NCBI RefSeq assembly: GCF_900069005.2
Contig: NZ_LN831277.1
Span: 666,158 to 730,157 of the forward strand
DNA from: Paenibacillus sp. GM2
GTDB taxonomy: Bacteria > Bacillota > Bacilli > Paenibacillales > Paenibacillaceae
Length of the DNA stretch: 64,000 bases
Direction: 5' to 3'
A model generated the notes under the pieces. It ran no database searches, was not told the origin of the DNA, and saw only the letters and a program-made list of their open reading frames with translations. Both the position numbers and the translations under genes were made by a program. Shown here piece by piece: positions 19,611 to 28,761 of the stretch. Positions within the stretch are counted from its first letter, which is position 1; every line of letters begins with the position of its first letter.

Positions 19611-19653
19611 TACCTCTATTTGCATAATTCTGATCAGGGTGAGGCAAAAGCGC

Positions 19654-20349
19654 ATGAATACTGGGACAAGCCCACAAGTGGGGGCTATCGTAGTGGCGGC
19701 CGGTCGGGGAGCTCGTATGGGGACGAAGGAGAGTAAGCAGTATTTATTACTGCAGAACAAACCGATCATCATTCATACCTTGGAAAGGTTTGACCGGCAC
19801 CCTTCGATTCAAGAAATTGTACTTGTGACCGGTGAGCAGGATGTTGAACGCTGCAAAAGCTGGATCGATGAGTATGGAATCGCAACTCAAATAAAGGTTA
19901 TTCCGGGCGGCGCGGAGCGTCAAGAGTCGGTATATTTGGGACTTCGGCAGATCGAAGGCCCTTATGTGCTGGTTCATGACGGCGTACGCCCTTTTGTGAC
20001 GGAGGAGCAGATCACGGCCTGTATTAAAGCAGCCGTTGATTATGGTGCGTCCGTTCTTGCTGCGCCTGTAAAGGATACGATCAAGCAGGTCGATGAGCAG
20101 GGACAGGTGACCGCTACGCTTGAGCGCCGGAGCTTGTGGGCGATTCAGACCCCGCAAGCTTTTCGCTGTTCACAGCTGCTTGATGCTCATGAACAGGCCG
20201 AGCGGAATGGCTTCATCGGTACAGATGATGCGATGCTGCTGGAGCGTCTCGGCTTACCTGTTAAAGTGGTTGAAGGGGGATATCGGAACATCAAGATCAC
20301 CACGCCGGAGGATTTGGATTACGCCGAATTTATATTGCAACATAACTAA
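19654..20349 (+). CDS. ispD: 2-C-methyl-D-erythritol 4-phosphate cytidylyltransferase
   Basis: Third step of the MEP isoprenoid pathway: MEP plus CTP gives CDP-ME. The 231-residue protein has the nucleotide-binding loop AAGRGARMG, the conserved VHDGVRPF segment and the TDDAMLLE region. ATG 19654 is preferred because AGGGTGAGG lies at 19636-19644; the upstream in-frame GTG 19639 falls inside that site. ispF follows after a long intergenic repeat, an unusual separation for a pair normally close together. Confidence 0.95.
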   Translation: MNTGTSPQVGAIVVAAGRGARMGTKESKQYLLLQNKPIIIHTLERFDRHPSIQEIVLVTGEQDVERCKSWIDEYGIATQIKVIPGGAERQESVYLGLRQIEGPYVLVHDGVRPFVTEEQITACIKAAVDYGASVLAAPVKDTIKQVDEQGQVTATLERRSLWAIQTPQAFRCSQLLDAHEQAERNGFIGTDDAMLLERLGLPVKVVEGGYRNIKITTPEDLDYAEFILQHN

Positions 20350-20356
20350 AGCAAGA

Positions 20357-20614
20357 GTTCAAAAGGCCGCTTTTCAACACGATGGAGCTTACTTTTTTGT
20401 GTTCAAAAAGTATAGTTTCAGCACTAAGAAGCTTTTGGGTGAAGCTAGAGGCCGGGAAACGGAGTATATGCATTCTGTACATAAGCAGCCGAGATGTTAT
20501 CTGCGGAACCTGACTTCGTAAGCATATGCTTAGGTCCGGCTGAATTCCAGATTCGCTGTCAAATAAGCTTTCAGTGTTGCTGTGTGATCCAAATCTAAAG
20601 CGAACGTTTTGAAC
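20357..20614. repeat. GTTCAAAA-family repeat, compound copy 3 (ispD-ispF)
   Basis: A 258-bp element bounded by GTTCAAAA (20357-20364) and TTTTGAAC (20607-20614), with terminal pairing extending to about 17 bp (CGCTTT/AAAGCG). The left end is duplicated: a second GTTCAAAAAG...TTTCAGCAC block starts near 20400. The right half closely matches copy 1, including GGCTGAATTC and AAGCTTTCAGTGTT. It fills the ispD-ispF gap. Confidence 0.7.
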
Positions 20615-20639
20615 AATTTGAATGGGGGAGAGAGCAAAT

Positions 20640-21128
20640 ATGATAGCTGTAGGACAAGGATTCGACGTGCATCAATTAGTGGAGGGTAGACCTTGCATTA
20701 TCGGCGGGGTAACGATTCCTTATGAGAAAGGGTTGCTTGGACATTCCGACGCCGATGTGCTGCTGCATACGATTAGCGATGCAATTCTGGGTGCGCTTGC
20801 GCTGGGTGATATTGGGCGGCACTTCCCGGATACCGATCCGGCCTATAAGGATGCGGACAGTCTTGAGCTGCTGAGACGGGTCTGGAAGATGGCGCAGGAT
20901 CGCGGTTACCGTCTCGGCAATCTGGATGCGACGATCATCGCGGAGCGCCCGAAAATGGCGCCATATATTCCGCAGATGGTGGAGATTATTGCCGGAGCGC
21001 TGGGCGCGAGACCCGAACAGATCAACGTAAAGGCTACGACGACGGAAAAGCTGGGTTTCACAGGCCGCGGCGAAGGAATTGCGGCACAATGTATTGTATG
21101 TCTGATGAAGGATATGCTATCATCTTGA
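20640..21128 (+). CDS. ispF: 2-C-methyl-D-erythritol 2,4-cyclodiphosphate synthase
   Basis: Fifth step of the MEP pathway, cyclising CDP-ME 2-phosphate. The 162-residue protein has the zinc-binding GxDVH motif near residue 8 (GFDVHQL), the HSDADVLLH motif and the C-terminal [15 protein letters not shown] segment. ATG 20640 is preceded by GGGGGAGAG at 20624-20632. It works with ispD, from which it is separated by a compound repeat. Confidence 0.96.
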   Translation: MIAVGQGFDVHQLVEGRPCIIGGVTIPYEKGLLGHSDADVLLHTISDAILGALALGDIGRHFPDTDPAYKDADSLELLRRVWKMAQDRGYRLGNLDATIIAERPKMAPYIPQMVEIIAGALGARPEQINVKATTTEKLGFTGRGEGIAAQCIVCLMKDMLSS

Positions 21129-21226
21129 GGTTGTAGGGTTAACTTATTATTAAACTGACTAATTCTAATATATAGCCAGTTCCGACAGTTAGCAGTATTT
21201 ATTTACACGAATCGGAGGGGATTGGA

Positions 21227-22681
21227 ATGACGGAAGTTCGCGTGCGTTATGCGCCGAGTCCGACAGGACATTTACATATTGGCAATGCCAGAACGGCTTT
21301 GTTCAATTATTTGTTTGCCAAACATCATGGCGGGAAATTCATCGTTCGTATTGAAGATACCGATGTGAAGCGGAATATTGCTGGCGGAGAAGAAGACCAA
21401 TTCAAATACCTTAAATGGCTCGGTATGGACTGGGATGAGAGCGTTGATGTAGGCGGTAATTATGGCCCGTATCGGCAGACGGAAAGGCTTGATATTTACA
21501 AGACCCACTGGCAGGATCTGCTGGACCGCGGCTTGGCTTATCGTTGTTACTGTACGGAAGAGGAGCTGGAGAAAGAGCGCGAGGAGCAGACGGCTCGCGG
21601 CGAGACTCCGCGCTATTCCGGGAAGTGTCGCCATCTGAGTGCGGAGCAGATCGCAGCCTATGAAGCTGAGGGGCGTGGCTGCAGCATCCGCTTCCGCGTT
21701 CCGGAAGGAAGAACCTACACGTTCGATGATCTTGTGAAAGGACCGATCACGTTTGAATCCGACGTTAGCGGCGATTTTGTCATTCTGAAGAAGGATGGAA
21801 TTCCAACCTATAATTTCGCCGTAGCCCTGGATGATCATCTGATGGAGATTACACATGTGCTTCGCGGGGAGGATCATGTCTCCAATACTCCGCGTCAGCT
21901 GATGATATATGAGGCCCTCGGATGGGAGCCGCCGCGCTTCGGACATATGACCTTGATCGTTGGTGACAACCATAAGAAGCTGAGTAAACGGGATGAATCG
22001 GTAATTCAGTTTATGGAACAGTACGATAAGCTCGGCTACTTGCCGGAAGCGATGTTCAACTTCATCGCCTTGCTCGGCTGGTCTCCGGAAGGGGAGCAGG
22101 AGATCTTCTCGAAGGAAGAATTGATCTCCATCTTTGATGAGAATCGTCTCTCTCGCAGTCCCGCGGTATTCGATAAGCAGAAGCTGGCTCACTTGAATAA
22201 TTATTATATCAAGAACGCGGATCCTGAAAGGATCGCTGCGATGGCTATCCCGCATCTGCAGGAGGCCGCACGACTGCCGGCAGAGCTGACTGCCGAGCAG
22301 GAAGCATGGGCGAAGAAGCTGGTTGCTCTGTATCAGGAGCAGATGGTGGCCGCATCTGATATCGTTGAGCTGTCGGAGATGTTCTTCCGTACGGAGGTAA
22401 CGATTGAGGATGGGGAAGCAGCGGCTGTGTTGACTGAATCACAGGTACCTACGGTACTGAGCGCATTTCTGGCCAAGATCGAGGCGATGGATGAATTCAC
22501 CGTCGAGAACATCGCCGCTTCTATTAAAGCGGTTCAAAAAGAGACGGGTGTCAAAGGAAAAGGATTGTTCATGCCAATCCGTATTGCCCTGACCGGACAA
22601 ATGCATGGCCGTGATTTGAACCAGACGATCTATCTGCTTGGACAGGAACGCGTGAAGGAGCTTCTGCAATCACGGATTTAA
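21227..22681 (+). CDS. gltX: glutamyl-tRNA synthetase
   Basis: Charges tRNA-Glu; in Bacillota lacking GlnRS the same enzyme also mischarges tRNA-Gln for later amidation by GatCAB. The 484-residue class I synthetase has [12 protein letters not shown] near residue 15 and a KLSKRDES form of the KMSKS loop. A cysteine-containing insertion (CYC, then CRH) resembles the bacterial GluRS zinc site. It starts at ATG 21227 after GGAGGGG. Order gltX-cysE-cysS is the same as in B. subtilis. Confidence 0.97.
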   Translation: MTEVRVRYAPSPTGHLHIGNARTALFNYLFAKHHGGKFIVRIEDTDVKRNIAGGEEDQFKYLKWLGMDWDESVDVGGNYGPYRQTERLDIYKTHWQDLLDRGLAYRCYCTEEELEKEREEQTARGETPRYSGKCRHLSAEQIAAYEAEGRGCSIRFRVPEGRTYTFDDLVKGPITFESDVSGDFVILKKDGIPTYNFAVALDDHLMEITHVLRGEDHVSNTPRQLMIYEALGWEPPRFGHMTLIVGDNHKKLSKRDESVIQFMEQYDKLGYLPEAMFNFIALLGWSPEGEQEIFSKEELISIFDENRLSRSPAVFDKQKLAHLNNYYIKNADPERIAAMAIPHLQEAARLPAELTAEQEAWAKKLVALYQEQMVAASDIVELSEMFFRTEVTIEDGEAAAVLTESQVPTVLSAFLAKIEAMDEFTVENIAASIKAVQKETGVKGKGLFMPIRIALTGQMHGRDLNQTIYLLGQERVKELLQSRI

Positions 22682-22699
22682 GCTGTCATTTTGATCAGA

Positions 22700-22820
22700 G
22701 TTCACAAGTAAAGTTATCGGCACCGAAGCCAAGGCTTCGGATGTGCGTTCTCAAAACGCCTCAGCTGCATGAAGCCAGGGTACTCGGATGGGACTGCACG
22801 TTTTTGACCCTGGTGAATTG
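22700..22820. repeat. GTTCAAAA-family repeat, truncated copy 4 (after gltX)
   Basis: Starts GTTCACAAG at 22700 and contains the block GGCACCGAAGCC, ATGTGCGTT, AAACGC and AAGCCAGGGT, which aligns with the left two thirds of the copy at 61959-62123. The right terminal repeat and half of the apical hairpin are missing, so it appears truncated. Confidence 0.55.
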
Positions 22821-22834
22821 CCTTTATAAAGATA

Positions 22835-22864
22835 TTGTCAGTTTTAGTCCCTTTCGGGTAAGAT
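22835..22864 (+). promoter_or_regulatory. SigA-type promoter of the cysE T-box transcript
   Basis: TTGTCA at 22835-22840, an 18-bp spacer and TAAGAT at 22859-22864. It lies about 50 bp before the first T-box stem elements, as expected for a leader starting near 22871. Confidence 0.5.
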
Positions 22865-22914
22865 AGAGTAAATATCAGCACAGAAAATGAAGTGGATGTA
22901 TAACTTATTTGCAA

Positions 22915-23250
22915 AGGAAACTTTGTAAGTGATCGGCATAGATCGGGAGAAGTACGCAAGAATGCGAATTGAACAGAGAAGGTAACCGTGAGGCGGTATT
23001 CATCGCCTTGGGCTGGAAGTTATCTCGATCTCGCGCGGCGGAAATGCACCCGGGAGCTGCAGAATCGAAGGGTCCACGAGGCCGGTAGGTACTGCCGTTT
23101 TATCCGCGTTAAGGATCTCCATAAAGGGGAGAGGGTCCGGATTTCAAGCGTCATGGATTATGGCGTTGTGGAAGACCGCCTTACCCGAAGCAGAGTGGAA
23201 CCACGCATGAAGCGTCTCTGCAGCTCTAAGCTGCAGGGGCGCTTTTTTAC
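22915..23250 (+). ncRNA. T-box leader (cysteine-specific) upstream of cysE-cysS
   Basis: tRNA-sensing riboswitch. Visible elements in order are AGTA (22951-22954), AGAGAA (22975-22980), the GGCTGGAAG apical loop near 23011, a probable Cys specifier TGC at 23058-23060 followed by AGAATC, the T-box core AGAGTGGAACCACGC at 23192-23206, and a terminator at 23210-23248. The bulge TGGA (23196-23199) complements a UCCA acceptor end; bacterial tRNA-Cys has U73, agreeing with a cysteine specifier. Uncharged tRNA-Cys would favour read-through into cysE and cysS. Confidence 0.9.
23210..23248 (+). terminator. T-box regulated terminator
   Basis: The stem pairs AAGCGTCTCTGCAGC with GCTGCAGGGGCGCTT, followed by T residues. 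It is mutually exclusive with the antiterminator formed by the T-box core just upstream. Confidence 0.85.
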
Positions 23251-23385
23251 ATTCGGGGAAGCCGGCAATGCTATTATGTTGATCACATTTATACTCGGTT
23301 GCCTTCACCTGAATTTGATTAGTCCTGAGAAACTCACTGCATGGACAGCAGTCGCGATGGATCCGTAAGGAAAAGAGGGGAAGCT

Positions 23386-24045
23386 ATGTTTAACACAATC
23401 AAATCCGACATTCAGGCGGTGTTCGAGAATGACCCGGCTGCACGGAGCTGGTTCGAGGTCGTCTTTACCTATTCCGGCCTGCATGCGATATGGAGCCATA
23501 GAGTTGCTCACTTCTTCTACCGACATCGCTGGTTTACAGCAGCTAGAACCGTATCGCAGATCAGCCGCTTCTTTACCGGGATAGAGATCCACCCCGGAGC
23601 CACAATCGGCAAGCGATTGTTCATTGACCACGGCATGGGAGTTGTCATTGGCGAGACTTGCGAAATCGGGGATGATGTGGTTATCTATCAGGGAGTGACC
23701 TTGGGGGGGAGCGGCAAAGAGAAGGGCAAACGACATCCGACGATCGGCAGCAACGTCGTTATCGGTTCGGGTGCGAAGGTGCTCGGTTCCTTCAAGGTAG
23801 GCGACCAGGCGAATATCGGCGCCAACTCGGTTGTACTCAAGGAGGTGCCTCCAGGCAGCACGGTGGTCGGGATTCCAGGCAAGGTGGTCCGTCAGGACGG
23901 CAAACGACTGGATCGCCTGAATCATCAATTGCCCGATCCAGTGGTAGATGCGATGCGGGCGATGCAGCAGGAGATTGAACAATTACGGGCTGAGATCAAG
24001 ACGCTGCGGCAACATATGCCGAACGAATCAAGAGCGGAGCAATAA
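23386..24045 (+). CDS. cysE: serine O-acetyltransferase
   Basis: Transfers acetyl from acetyl-CoA to serine, the entry step of cysteine synthesis. The 219-residue protein has an N-terminal helical region and C-terminal left-handed beta-helix hexapeptide repeats ([38 protein letters not shown]). ATG 23386 is chosen over an in-frame ATG at 23341 because AGAGGGG lies at 23374-23380 and the product then starts like known CysE. The cysteine T-box upstream ties expression to charged tRNA-Cys. Confidence 0.95.
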   Translation: MFNTIKSDIQAVFENDPAARSWFEVVFTYSGLHAIWSHRVAHFFYRHRWFTAARTVSQISRFFTGIEIHPGATIGKRLFIDHGMGVVIGETCEIGDDVVIYQGVTLGGSGKEKGKRHPTIGSNVVIGSGAKVLGSFKVGDQANIGANSVVLKEVPPGSTVVGIPGKVVRQDGKRLDRLNHQLPDPVVDAMRAMQQEIEQLRAEIKTLRQHMPNESRAEQ

Positions 24046-24086
24046 GCGATTCATGTATATATTCAGGATACGAAAGGATAGAGAGC

Positions 24087-25496
24087 ATGGCACTGCAAAT
24101 TTATAACACATTAACCCGTACGAAGGAGAAGTTCGTTCCTCAGGAGCCGGGAAAAGTTAAAATGTATGTATGCGGACCGACCGTATACGGTTATATCCAC
24201 ATCGGGAATGCCAGGCCGGCTATTTTTTTTGATGTGGTCCGCAGTTATCTGGAGAACCAGAAGTATGATGTGAACTACGTCGTGAACTTTACGGATGTAG
24301 ACGACAAGCTGATTCGCAAAGCGGAGGAAATGAAGCTGCCTGTGCCTGAAGTGGCAAGCATGTTCATCGAGGCGTTTTATGCCGATCTGGAGGGTCTGCG
24401 CATTCCGCGTGCTACTGCGAACCCGAGGGTTACTGAGAATATGGAGACGATCATTAATTTCATTCATGAGCTGGAGCGCAAAGGCTTTGCCTATGAAAAA
24501 GGCGGGGACGTCTTCTTCCGTACAAGCAAATTTGCCGATTACGGCAAGTTATCCGGACAAAATATCGAGGAGCTGCAGTTCGGTATTCGTATCGATGTCG
24601 ATGCTCGTAAGGAAAGTCCGGTTGATTTCGTATTATGGAAAGCAGCCAAACCGGGTGAGATTCATTGGGAGAGCCCGTGGGGCCAAGGTCGCCCGGGCTG
24701 GCATATCGAATGCTCGGCGATGTCCCGGCTCTTGCTTGGCGATACGCTGGATATTCATGGTGGCGGACAGGATTTGGAATTCCCGCACCATGAATGCGAA
24801 GTTGCGCAATCTGAGGCAATGACGGGTAAGCCTTTGGCTAATTATTGGATGCATAATGGTTATGTTAATATCGATGGCGAGAAGATGTCGAAGTCGCTTG
24901 GCAACGGAGTTCTGGTTAAGGATTTGCTGGCCCAGTACAGGCCGGAAGCCATTCGCTATGCCATCCTATCGACTCATTATCGCAATCAGGTGAATTTCTC
25001 CGCGGAGATTATGGATCAGGCGGAGCGCAGTGTGGAGCGGATTTCCAACGCGGCGAGCAATTTGCTCTATCGATTGAACAGTGCGGAAGAGCAAAGCTCA
25101 GAGCTGCGAATTTCGGAGTCGTTAGCGCAGAAGCTGGCGGGAATTTCAGCGGCATTCCATACAAAGATGCAGGATGATTTTAATACTGCCGACGCGATCA
25201 CAGCGATGTTTGACTGGGCAAGCGAAGTGAATGGCCTGCTGCAGCAGAGCGATGTGAGACGTGCAGATCTGGAAGCGGCCTATCAATTGTTCAAGGAAAT
25301 GAACTTGGTTTTGCGCATTGCCGTTGAAGCGGAGGCAGAGCTTCTGGACGATGAGATCGAGGCATTGATCGCAGAGCGTACAGAAGCGCGCAAAGCAAAA
25401 AATTGGACGCGGGCCGATGAGATCCGCGATCTGCTGGATGCGCAGGGAATCATCCTGGAGGACACGCCGCAGGGTATGAGGTGGCGTCGTAAATGA
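24087..25496 (+). CDS. cysS: cysteinyl-tRNA synthetase
   Basis: Class I synthetase of 469 residues. It has the catalytic zinc Cys in VCGPTVYGYIHIGNARP (which includes the HIGH motif) and other zinc ligands in HIECSAMS and the HHECEVAQSEA segment. The KMSKSLGN loop and an anticodon-binding C-terminal helical domain follow. It lies 41 bp after cysE under the same T-box, and its stop overlaps the mrnC start (ATGA). Confidence 0.97.
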   Translation: MALQIYNTLTRTKEKFVPQEPGKVKMYVCGPTVYGYIHIGNARPAIFFDVVRSYLENQKYDVNYVVNFTDVDDKLIRKAEEMKLPVPEVASMFIEAFYADLEGLRIPRATANPRVTENMETIINFIHELERKGFAYEKGGDVFFRTSKFADYGKLSGQNIEELQFGIRIDVDARKESPVDFVLWKAAKPGEIHWESPWGQGRPGWHIECSAMSRLLLGDTLDIHGGGQDLEFPHHECEVAQSEAMTGKPLANYWMHNGYVNIDGEKMSKSLGNGVLVKDLLAQYRPEAIRYAILSTHYRNQVNFSAEIMDQAERSVERISNAASNLLYRLNSAEEQSSELRISESLAQKLAGISAAFHTKMQDDFNTADAITAMFDWASEVNGLLQQSDVRRADLEAAYQLFKEMNLVLRIAVEAEAELLDDEIEALIAERTEARKAKNWTRADEIRDLLDAQGIILEDTPQGMRWRRK

Positions 25497-25981
25497 CAGA
25501 TTCCAACAGCGAGGTAAATAGCGTGAAGCAAGAACCATTTGCAGACGCGGGGGGCTTAGCTTCGCCTGCGCCGCTCTGGTTCCCGGAGCAGCCGGCCAAA
25601 CCGGTCAGGCTGCTTCCGCCGTTGGCGCTCGCCTATATTGGCGATGCGGTATTTGAGGTAGCTGTGCGCCAGCATGTAATGGCCAAGCCTAATTTACGGC
25701 CGCATCATTTACACGGCCAGTCCACCCAATATGTATCGGCCAAGGCGCAGGCCAGATTGCTTGCTCTGCTTGAACCCGAGCTCACTGAAGAAGAGAAGGA
25801 TATCGTTCGCCAGGGCCGCAATGCCAAGTCCGGCACCGTGCCGAAGAATGCTAACGTTATCGATTACCGTCAAGCGACGGCTCTCGAGAGCCTGGTTGGG
25901 TATTTATACTACACCGGGGCACATGACCGCCTGCGTGGGCTGATCTCAGAAGGCTTCAAGCTGCTAGAGGAAGAACGATAA
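25493..25981 (+). CDS. mrnC: Mini-ribonuclease III
   Basis: Dimeric RNase III-fold enzyme without a dsRNA-binding domain that matures 23S rRNA ends. The 162-residue protein has the catalytic helix AYIGDAVFEVAVRQHV and the RNAKSG...ALESLVGYLYY segment carrying the second acidic cluster. It has an N-terminal extension of about 35 residues relative to the core fold. It overlaps cysS by 4 bp (ATGA), indicating translational coupling; the position after cysS is conserved in Bacillota. Confidence 0.94.
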   Translation: MTDSNSEVNSVKQEPFADAGGLASPAPLWFPEQPAKPVRLLPPLALAYIGDAVFEVAVRQHVMAKPNLRPHHLHGQSTQYVSAKAQARLLALLEPELTEEEKDIVRQGRNAKSGTVPKNANVIDYRQATALESLVGYLYYTGAHDRLRGLISEGFKLLEEER

Positions 25982-26007
25982 AGTTTGAAATGAATCTAAC
26001 GGAATCC

Positions 26008-26189
26008 AACGGAACACCATATCGTTATTTCCACAAAAAGCAGAGGAATTAAACACTAACGAAACATCGTATCGCTATTTTGATGAAATTCGGGGGTTAA
26101 GGCTTAGATTGACCTTAATAGCGATACCTGGTTTCGTTAGATTGATAAAGGACCTTTTTTGATGCAAATAGCGATATCCGGTTTCGTTA
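26008..26189. repeat. 50-bp-phased palindromic element, copy 1 (mrnC-rlmB)
   Basis: Four related heads of about 22-24 bp (consensus TAACGRAAC, about nine variable bases, then TATT) are laid out with exact symmetry: two direct copies starting at 26008 and 26058, then two inverted copies ending at 26138 and 26188. Both spacings are 50 bp and the dyad centre is near 26098. The two inverted copies differ at only a few bases. The whole could form a long imperfect hairpin or cruciform. The same architecture recurs at 32983-33165. Confidence 0.8.
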
Positions 26190-26234
26190 CAACGGATGAA
26201 TATACGGGAGCCATGCGCTCCTTGGGAGGACATA

Positions 26235-26990
26235 ATGATGGAGGATCAAGAATGGATTGCCGGTAAGCACTCCCTAATGGAGGCGCTTAGAGCCGGACGA
26301 ACAATCAACAAGATATGGATCGCAGAGGGCGCCCAGAAGCACTTAACCCAGCCGATTATTGCCGAGGCCAAAGCCCAGGGCATTGTCGTGCAATTTGTCG
26401 ATAAGCGCAAGCTTGATACGATGGTACCGGGTGTGCAGCATCAAGGCGTAGTAGCTCAGGCGGCCCCGTATGCCTATGCCGAGGTTGAGGATCTACTTGC
26501 CAAGGCCGCTGAGCAAGGGGAGGCACCGTTCCTGCTCATTCTCGATGAGCTCGAGGACCCGCACAATCTGGGCTCGATTCTGCGTACTGCCGAATGTACG
26601 GGAGTTCATGGGGTCATTATTCCGAAGCGTCGCTCCGTTGCAGTCACAGCTACGGTATCGAGAACATCGGCCGGTGCTGTCGAATATGTTCCTGTTGCCA
26701 GAGTAACCAACCTCGTACAGACCATGGAACAGCTGAAGGAAGCAGGGGTATGGATCGTCGGAACCGATGTTGAAGCGAAGGAAGATATATATAGGGGCGG
26801 CAAAATATTGGGTGGACCCGTGGCGATTGTCATCGGGAATGAGAACAAAGGGATGGGGCGCTTGGTACGCGAGACCTGCGATGTATTGCTCAAGCTGCCG
26901 ATGAACGGACGCCTTAATTCTCTGAACGCTTCGGTTGCTGCCGGAGTGATGATGTATGAAGTCATGCGCATTCGCCGCGCCGAAGGATAG
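26235..26990 (+). CDS. rlmB: 23S rRNA (guanosine-2'-O)-methyltransferase RlmB
   Basis: SpoU/TrmH-family SPOUT enzyme that methylates the 2'-OH of G2251 (E. coli numbering) of 23S rRNA. The 251-residue protein has an N-terminal substrate-binding domain (WIAGKHSLMEAL) and a knotted C-terminal domain with LDELEDPHNLGSILRTA, IVIGNENKGM and LPMNGRLNSLNASVAAGV. A start at 26235 or 26238 fits GGGAGGA at 26224-26230; the longer in-frame extension from 26196 has no ribosome-binding site. Five bp separate it from rae1. Confidence 0.95.
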   Translation: MMEDQEWIAGKHSLMEALRAGRTINKIWIAEGAQKHLTQPIIAEAKAQGIVVQFVDKRKLDTMVPGVQHQGVVAQAAPYAYAEVEDLLAKAAEQGEAPFLLILDELEDPHNLGSILRTAECTGVHGVIIPKRRSVAVTATVSRTSAGAVEYVPVARVTNLVQTMEQLKEAGVWIVGTDVEAKEDIYRGGKILGGPVAIVIGNENKGMGRLVRETCDVLLKLPMNGRLNSLNASVAAGVMMYEVMRIRRAEG

Positions 26991-26995
26991 CGCCT

Positions 26996-27517
26996 ATGCG
27001 CGACAAGCGCGATGTCCTTCTGGTAGACGGATACAATATGATCGGTGGTTGGCCCGACCTGGCCGCATTGTCCAAGAGCGATTTAGAGGCAGCGCGCGAT
27101 TCCCTGCTGGAGCGCTTGGCCGATTTCCAAGCCTTCTCTGGCAGGCAGGTTATCGTTGTTTTTGATGCTTATCGCGTGCCCGGACTAGGCAAATCCTTCA
27201 TTCAGAATCAGGTGGAGGTCCACTTCACCAAGGAGAAGGAGACTGCTGATGAATGTATCGAACGGCTCTGTCACGAGTATGCGAGACCCAGACGGCAGAT
27301 CTATGTTGCGACGAGTGATATGGTAGAGCAGCATGTGATTTTTGGCCAGGGTGCGCTGCGCGTATCGGCGCGTGAATTGCTGATTCAGATCGAACAGAGC
27401 GAGAAGGAAGTTCAGACCAAGATTGCGGAGCGGAGCAACAGCATTAGCCGCAATACAATCGACTCCAAGCTGAGTCCGGAATTGCGGAAAATGTTCGAAC
27501 GATGGCGAAGAGAATAA
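26996..27517 (+). CDS. rae1: NYN-domain ribosome-dependent endoribonuclease Rae1 (YacP)
   Basis: A 173-residue PIN/NYN-fold nuclease. In B. subtilis Rae1 cleaves certain mRNAs in the ribosomal A site. Key visible segments are LLVDGYNMIGGWPDL near the N-terminus (catalytic Asp), VVFDAYRVPG, ETADECIERL and YVATSDMVEQ. It follows rlmB by 5 bp and precedes sigH, the conserved B. subtilis order. Confidence 0.93.
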   Translation: MRDKRDVLLVDGYNMIGGWPDLAALSKSDLEAARDSLLERLADFQAFSGRQVIVVFDAYRVPGLGKSFIQNQVEVHFTKEKETADECIERLCHEYARPRRQIYVATSDMVEQHVIFGQGALRVSARELLIQIEQSEKEVQTKIAERSNSISRNTIDSKLSPELRKMFERWRRE

Positions 27518-27586
27518 AACGTTATCATTTTTTCGCCTTTATACCCTTGACATTGTTTATCTTTACATCTTTTGGCACTTTTGTTG

Positions 27587-27616
27587 TTGACGCTATCATG
27601 CACCTTCGTATATACT
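27587..27616 (+). promoter_or_regulatory. SigA-type promoter of sigH
   Basis: TTGACG at 27587-27592 and TATACT at 27611-27616 with an 18-bp spacer, about 60 bp before the sigH start codon. A lone TTGACA at 27547 has no suitable partner -10. Confidence 0.6.
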
Positions 27617-27674
27617 GTTCGTATTACTTGAATGAGTGACGGGGCACCGTGCGTTGCAGCCGGAGGGATTTATA

Positions 27675-28325
27675 GTGAGTGTCAACCTCGAGAGATGGGT
27701 TATGTTTGACTATGAAATCCAAAGTGATGAGGACATTGTCGAAGCCGTTCAGAATGGCGACAGTGAAGCGTTGGAATACTTGATCAACAAGTATCGCAGT
27801 TTTGTTCGAGCTAAAGCCAGATCCTATTTTTTGATCGGTGCCGACAGAGAAGATATCATTCAGGAAGGAATGATAGGTCTTTATAAGTCAATCCGGGACT
27901 TTCGGGGTGATAAGCTTGCTTCGTTCAAGGCGTTTGCCGAGCTGTGTATTACACGTCAGATCATTACTGCGATCAAGACGGCTACACGGCAGAAGCATAT
28001 TCCGCTTAACTCATATGTCTCTTTGGACAAGCCGATATACGATGAGGATTCGGACAGGACGCTGCTGGACATTATCTGCGGCTCGCAGGTATGCGACCCT
28101 GAGGAACTGATTATCAACCAGGAGGAATTCGTGGGCCTGGAGGATAAGATGTCTGAAATACTTAGCGACCTGGAACGTAAAGTTCTCATGTTATATCTTG
28201 ATGGCCGTTCGTATCAGGAGATCGCGGTGGATTTAGACCGTCATGTCAAATCGATCGACAATGCTCTGCAAAGAGTAAAACGAAAATTAGAACGCTATTT
28301 GGAAATTCGCGATGTTGGAATTTAA
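27675..28325 (+). CDS. sigH: RNA polymerase sigma factor SigH
   Basis: Sigma-70 family factor for the transition to stationary phase and entry into sporulation. The 216-residue protein has region 2 (AKARSYFLIGADREDIIQ, then GLYKSIRDF), the TRQIITAIKTATRQKHIPLN segment typical of SigH, and a region 4 helix-turn-helix (SYQEIAVDLDRHVKSIDNALQRVKRKL). GTG 27675 is favoured by GGAGGG at 27662-27667. It is separated from rpmG by a terminator. Its presence supports a spore-forming host. Confidence 0.95.
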   Translation: MSVNLERWVMFDYEIQSDEDIVEAVQNGDSEALEYLINKYRSFVRAKARSYFLIGADREDIIQEGMIGLYKSIRDFRGDKLASFKAFAELCITRQIITAIKTATRQKHIPLNSYVSLDKPIYDEDSDRTLLDIICGSQVCDPEELIINQEEFVGLEDKMSEILSDLERKVLMLYLDGRSYQEIAVDLDRHVKSIDNALQRVKRKLERYLEIRDVGI

Positions 28326-28363
28326 TAATTCTTTAGGCGATGGATCTTGGTAGTTTGGAAGAT

Positions 28364-28396
28364 AAAGGGAGGCTAGATGTTTAGCCGCCCTTTTTT
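28364..28396 (+). terminator. Rho-independent terminator after sigH
   Basis: Stem AAAGGG-A-GGCTA paired with TAGCC-G-CCCTTT, ending in a T-tract, about 40 bp downstream of sigH. Confidence 0.8.
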
Positions 28397-28473
28397 AGTA
28401 GGCCTGATCGGGTTTATCTTCCAGAACAGTGACCAATACTAAATTTAATCGCTTAACAGGACCGAACCACTCG

Positions 28474-28502
28474 TTGACACAGAAAAAGCCATATGATAAA
28501 GT
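28474..28502 (+). promoter_or_regulatory. promoter of rpmG-secE-nusG
   Basis: TTGACA at 28474-28479, a 17-bp spacer and TAAAGT at 28497-28502, with an extended -10 TG at 28494-28495. It lies about 90 bp before rpmG. Confidence 0.6.
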
Positions 28503-28590
28503 GTTTTAGGTAGGCCTAAATTCACTTTTGCGGGTTTGGGCTAATTTATGAGACTTCTCAGTTGAAGAATGTCTTCGGGAGGTGCACATC

Positions 28591-28740
28591 ATGCGGGTAA
28601 TTATTACGTTGGCTTGTACGAACTGCAAACAAAGAAACTACACGACAACAAAAAACAAGCGTAACCACCCGGACCGCATGGAGATGAAGAAATATTGCAA
28701 GTTTTGTAACGAGCAAGTTCCTCATCGCGAAACCAGATAG
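28591..28740 (+). CDS. rpmG: 50S ribosomal protein L33
   Basis: A 49-codon gene with a GGGAGGTG ribosome-binding site. The product is a zinc-ribbon L33 of the C+ type, with CTNC near the start and CKFC near the end, and the typical basic middle (NKRNHPDR). Zinc-binding L33 forms can be replaced under zinc starvation by a zinc-free paralogue; no such paralogue is in this window. It precedes secE, the usual order in Bacillota. Confidence 0.95.
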   Translation: MRVIITLACTNCKQRNYTTTKNKRNHPDRMEMKKYCKFCNEQVPHRETR

Positions 28741-28761
28741 TCTTTGGAGGTGCAGTCGCGC

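Noticed and set aside
26008..26189. CRISPR array (regular spacing of short repeats)
   Set aside because: Only four units, two of them inverted, with no cas genes nearby; CRISPR repeats are direct and more numerous.
27547..27575. TTGACA-based promoter upstream of sigH
   Set aside because: No acceptable -10 box at 16-18 bp; the TTGACG/TATACT pair further down fits better.
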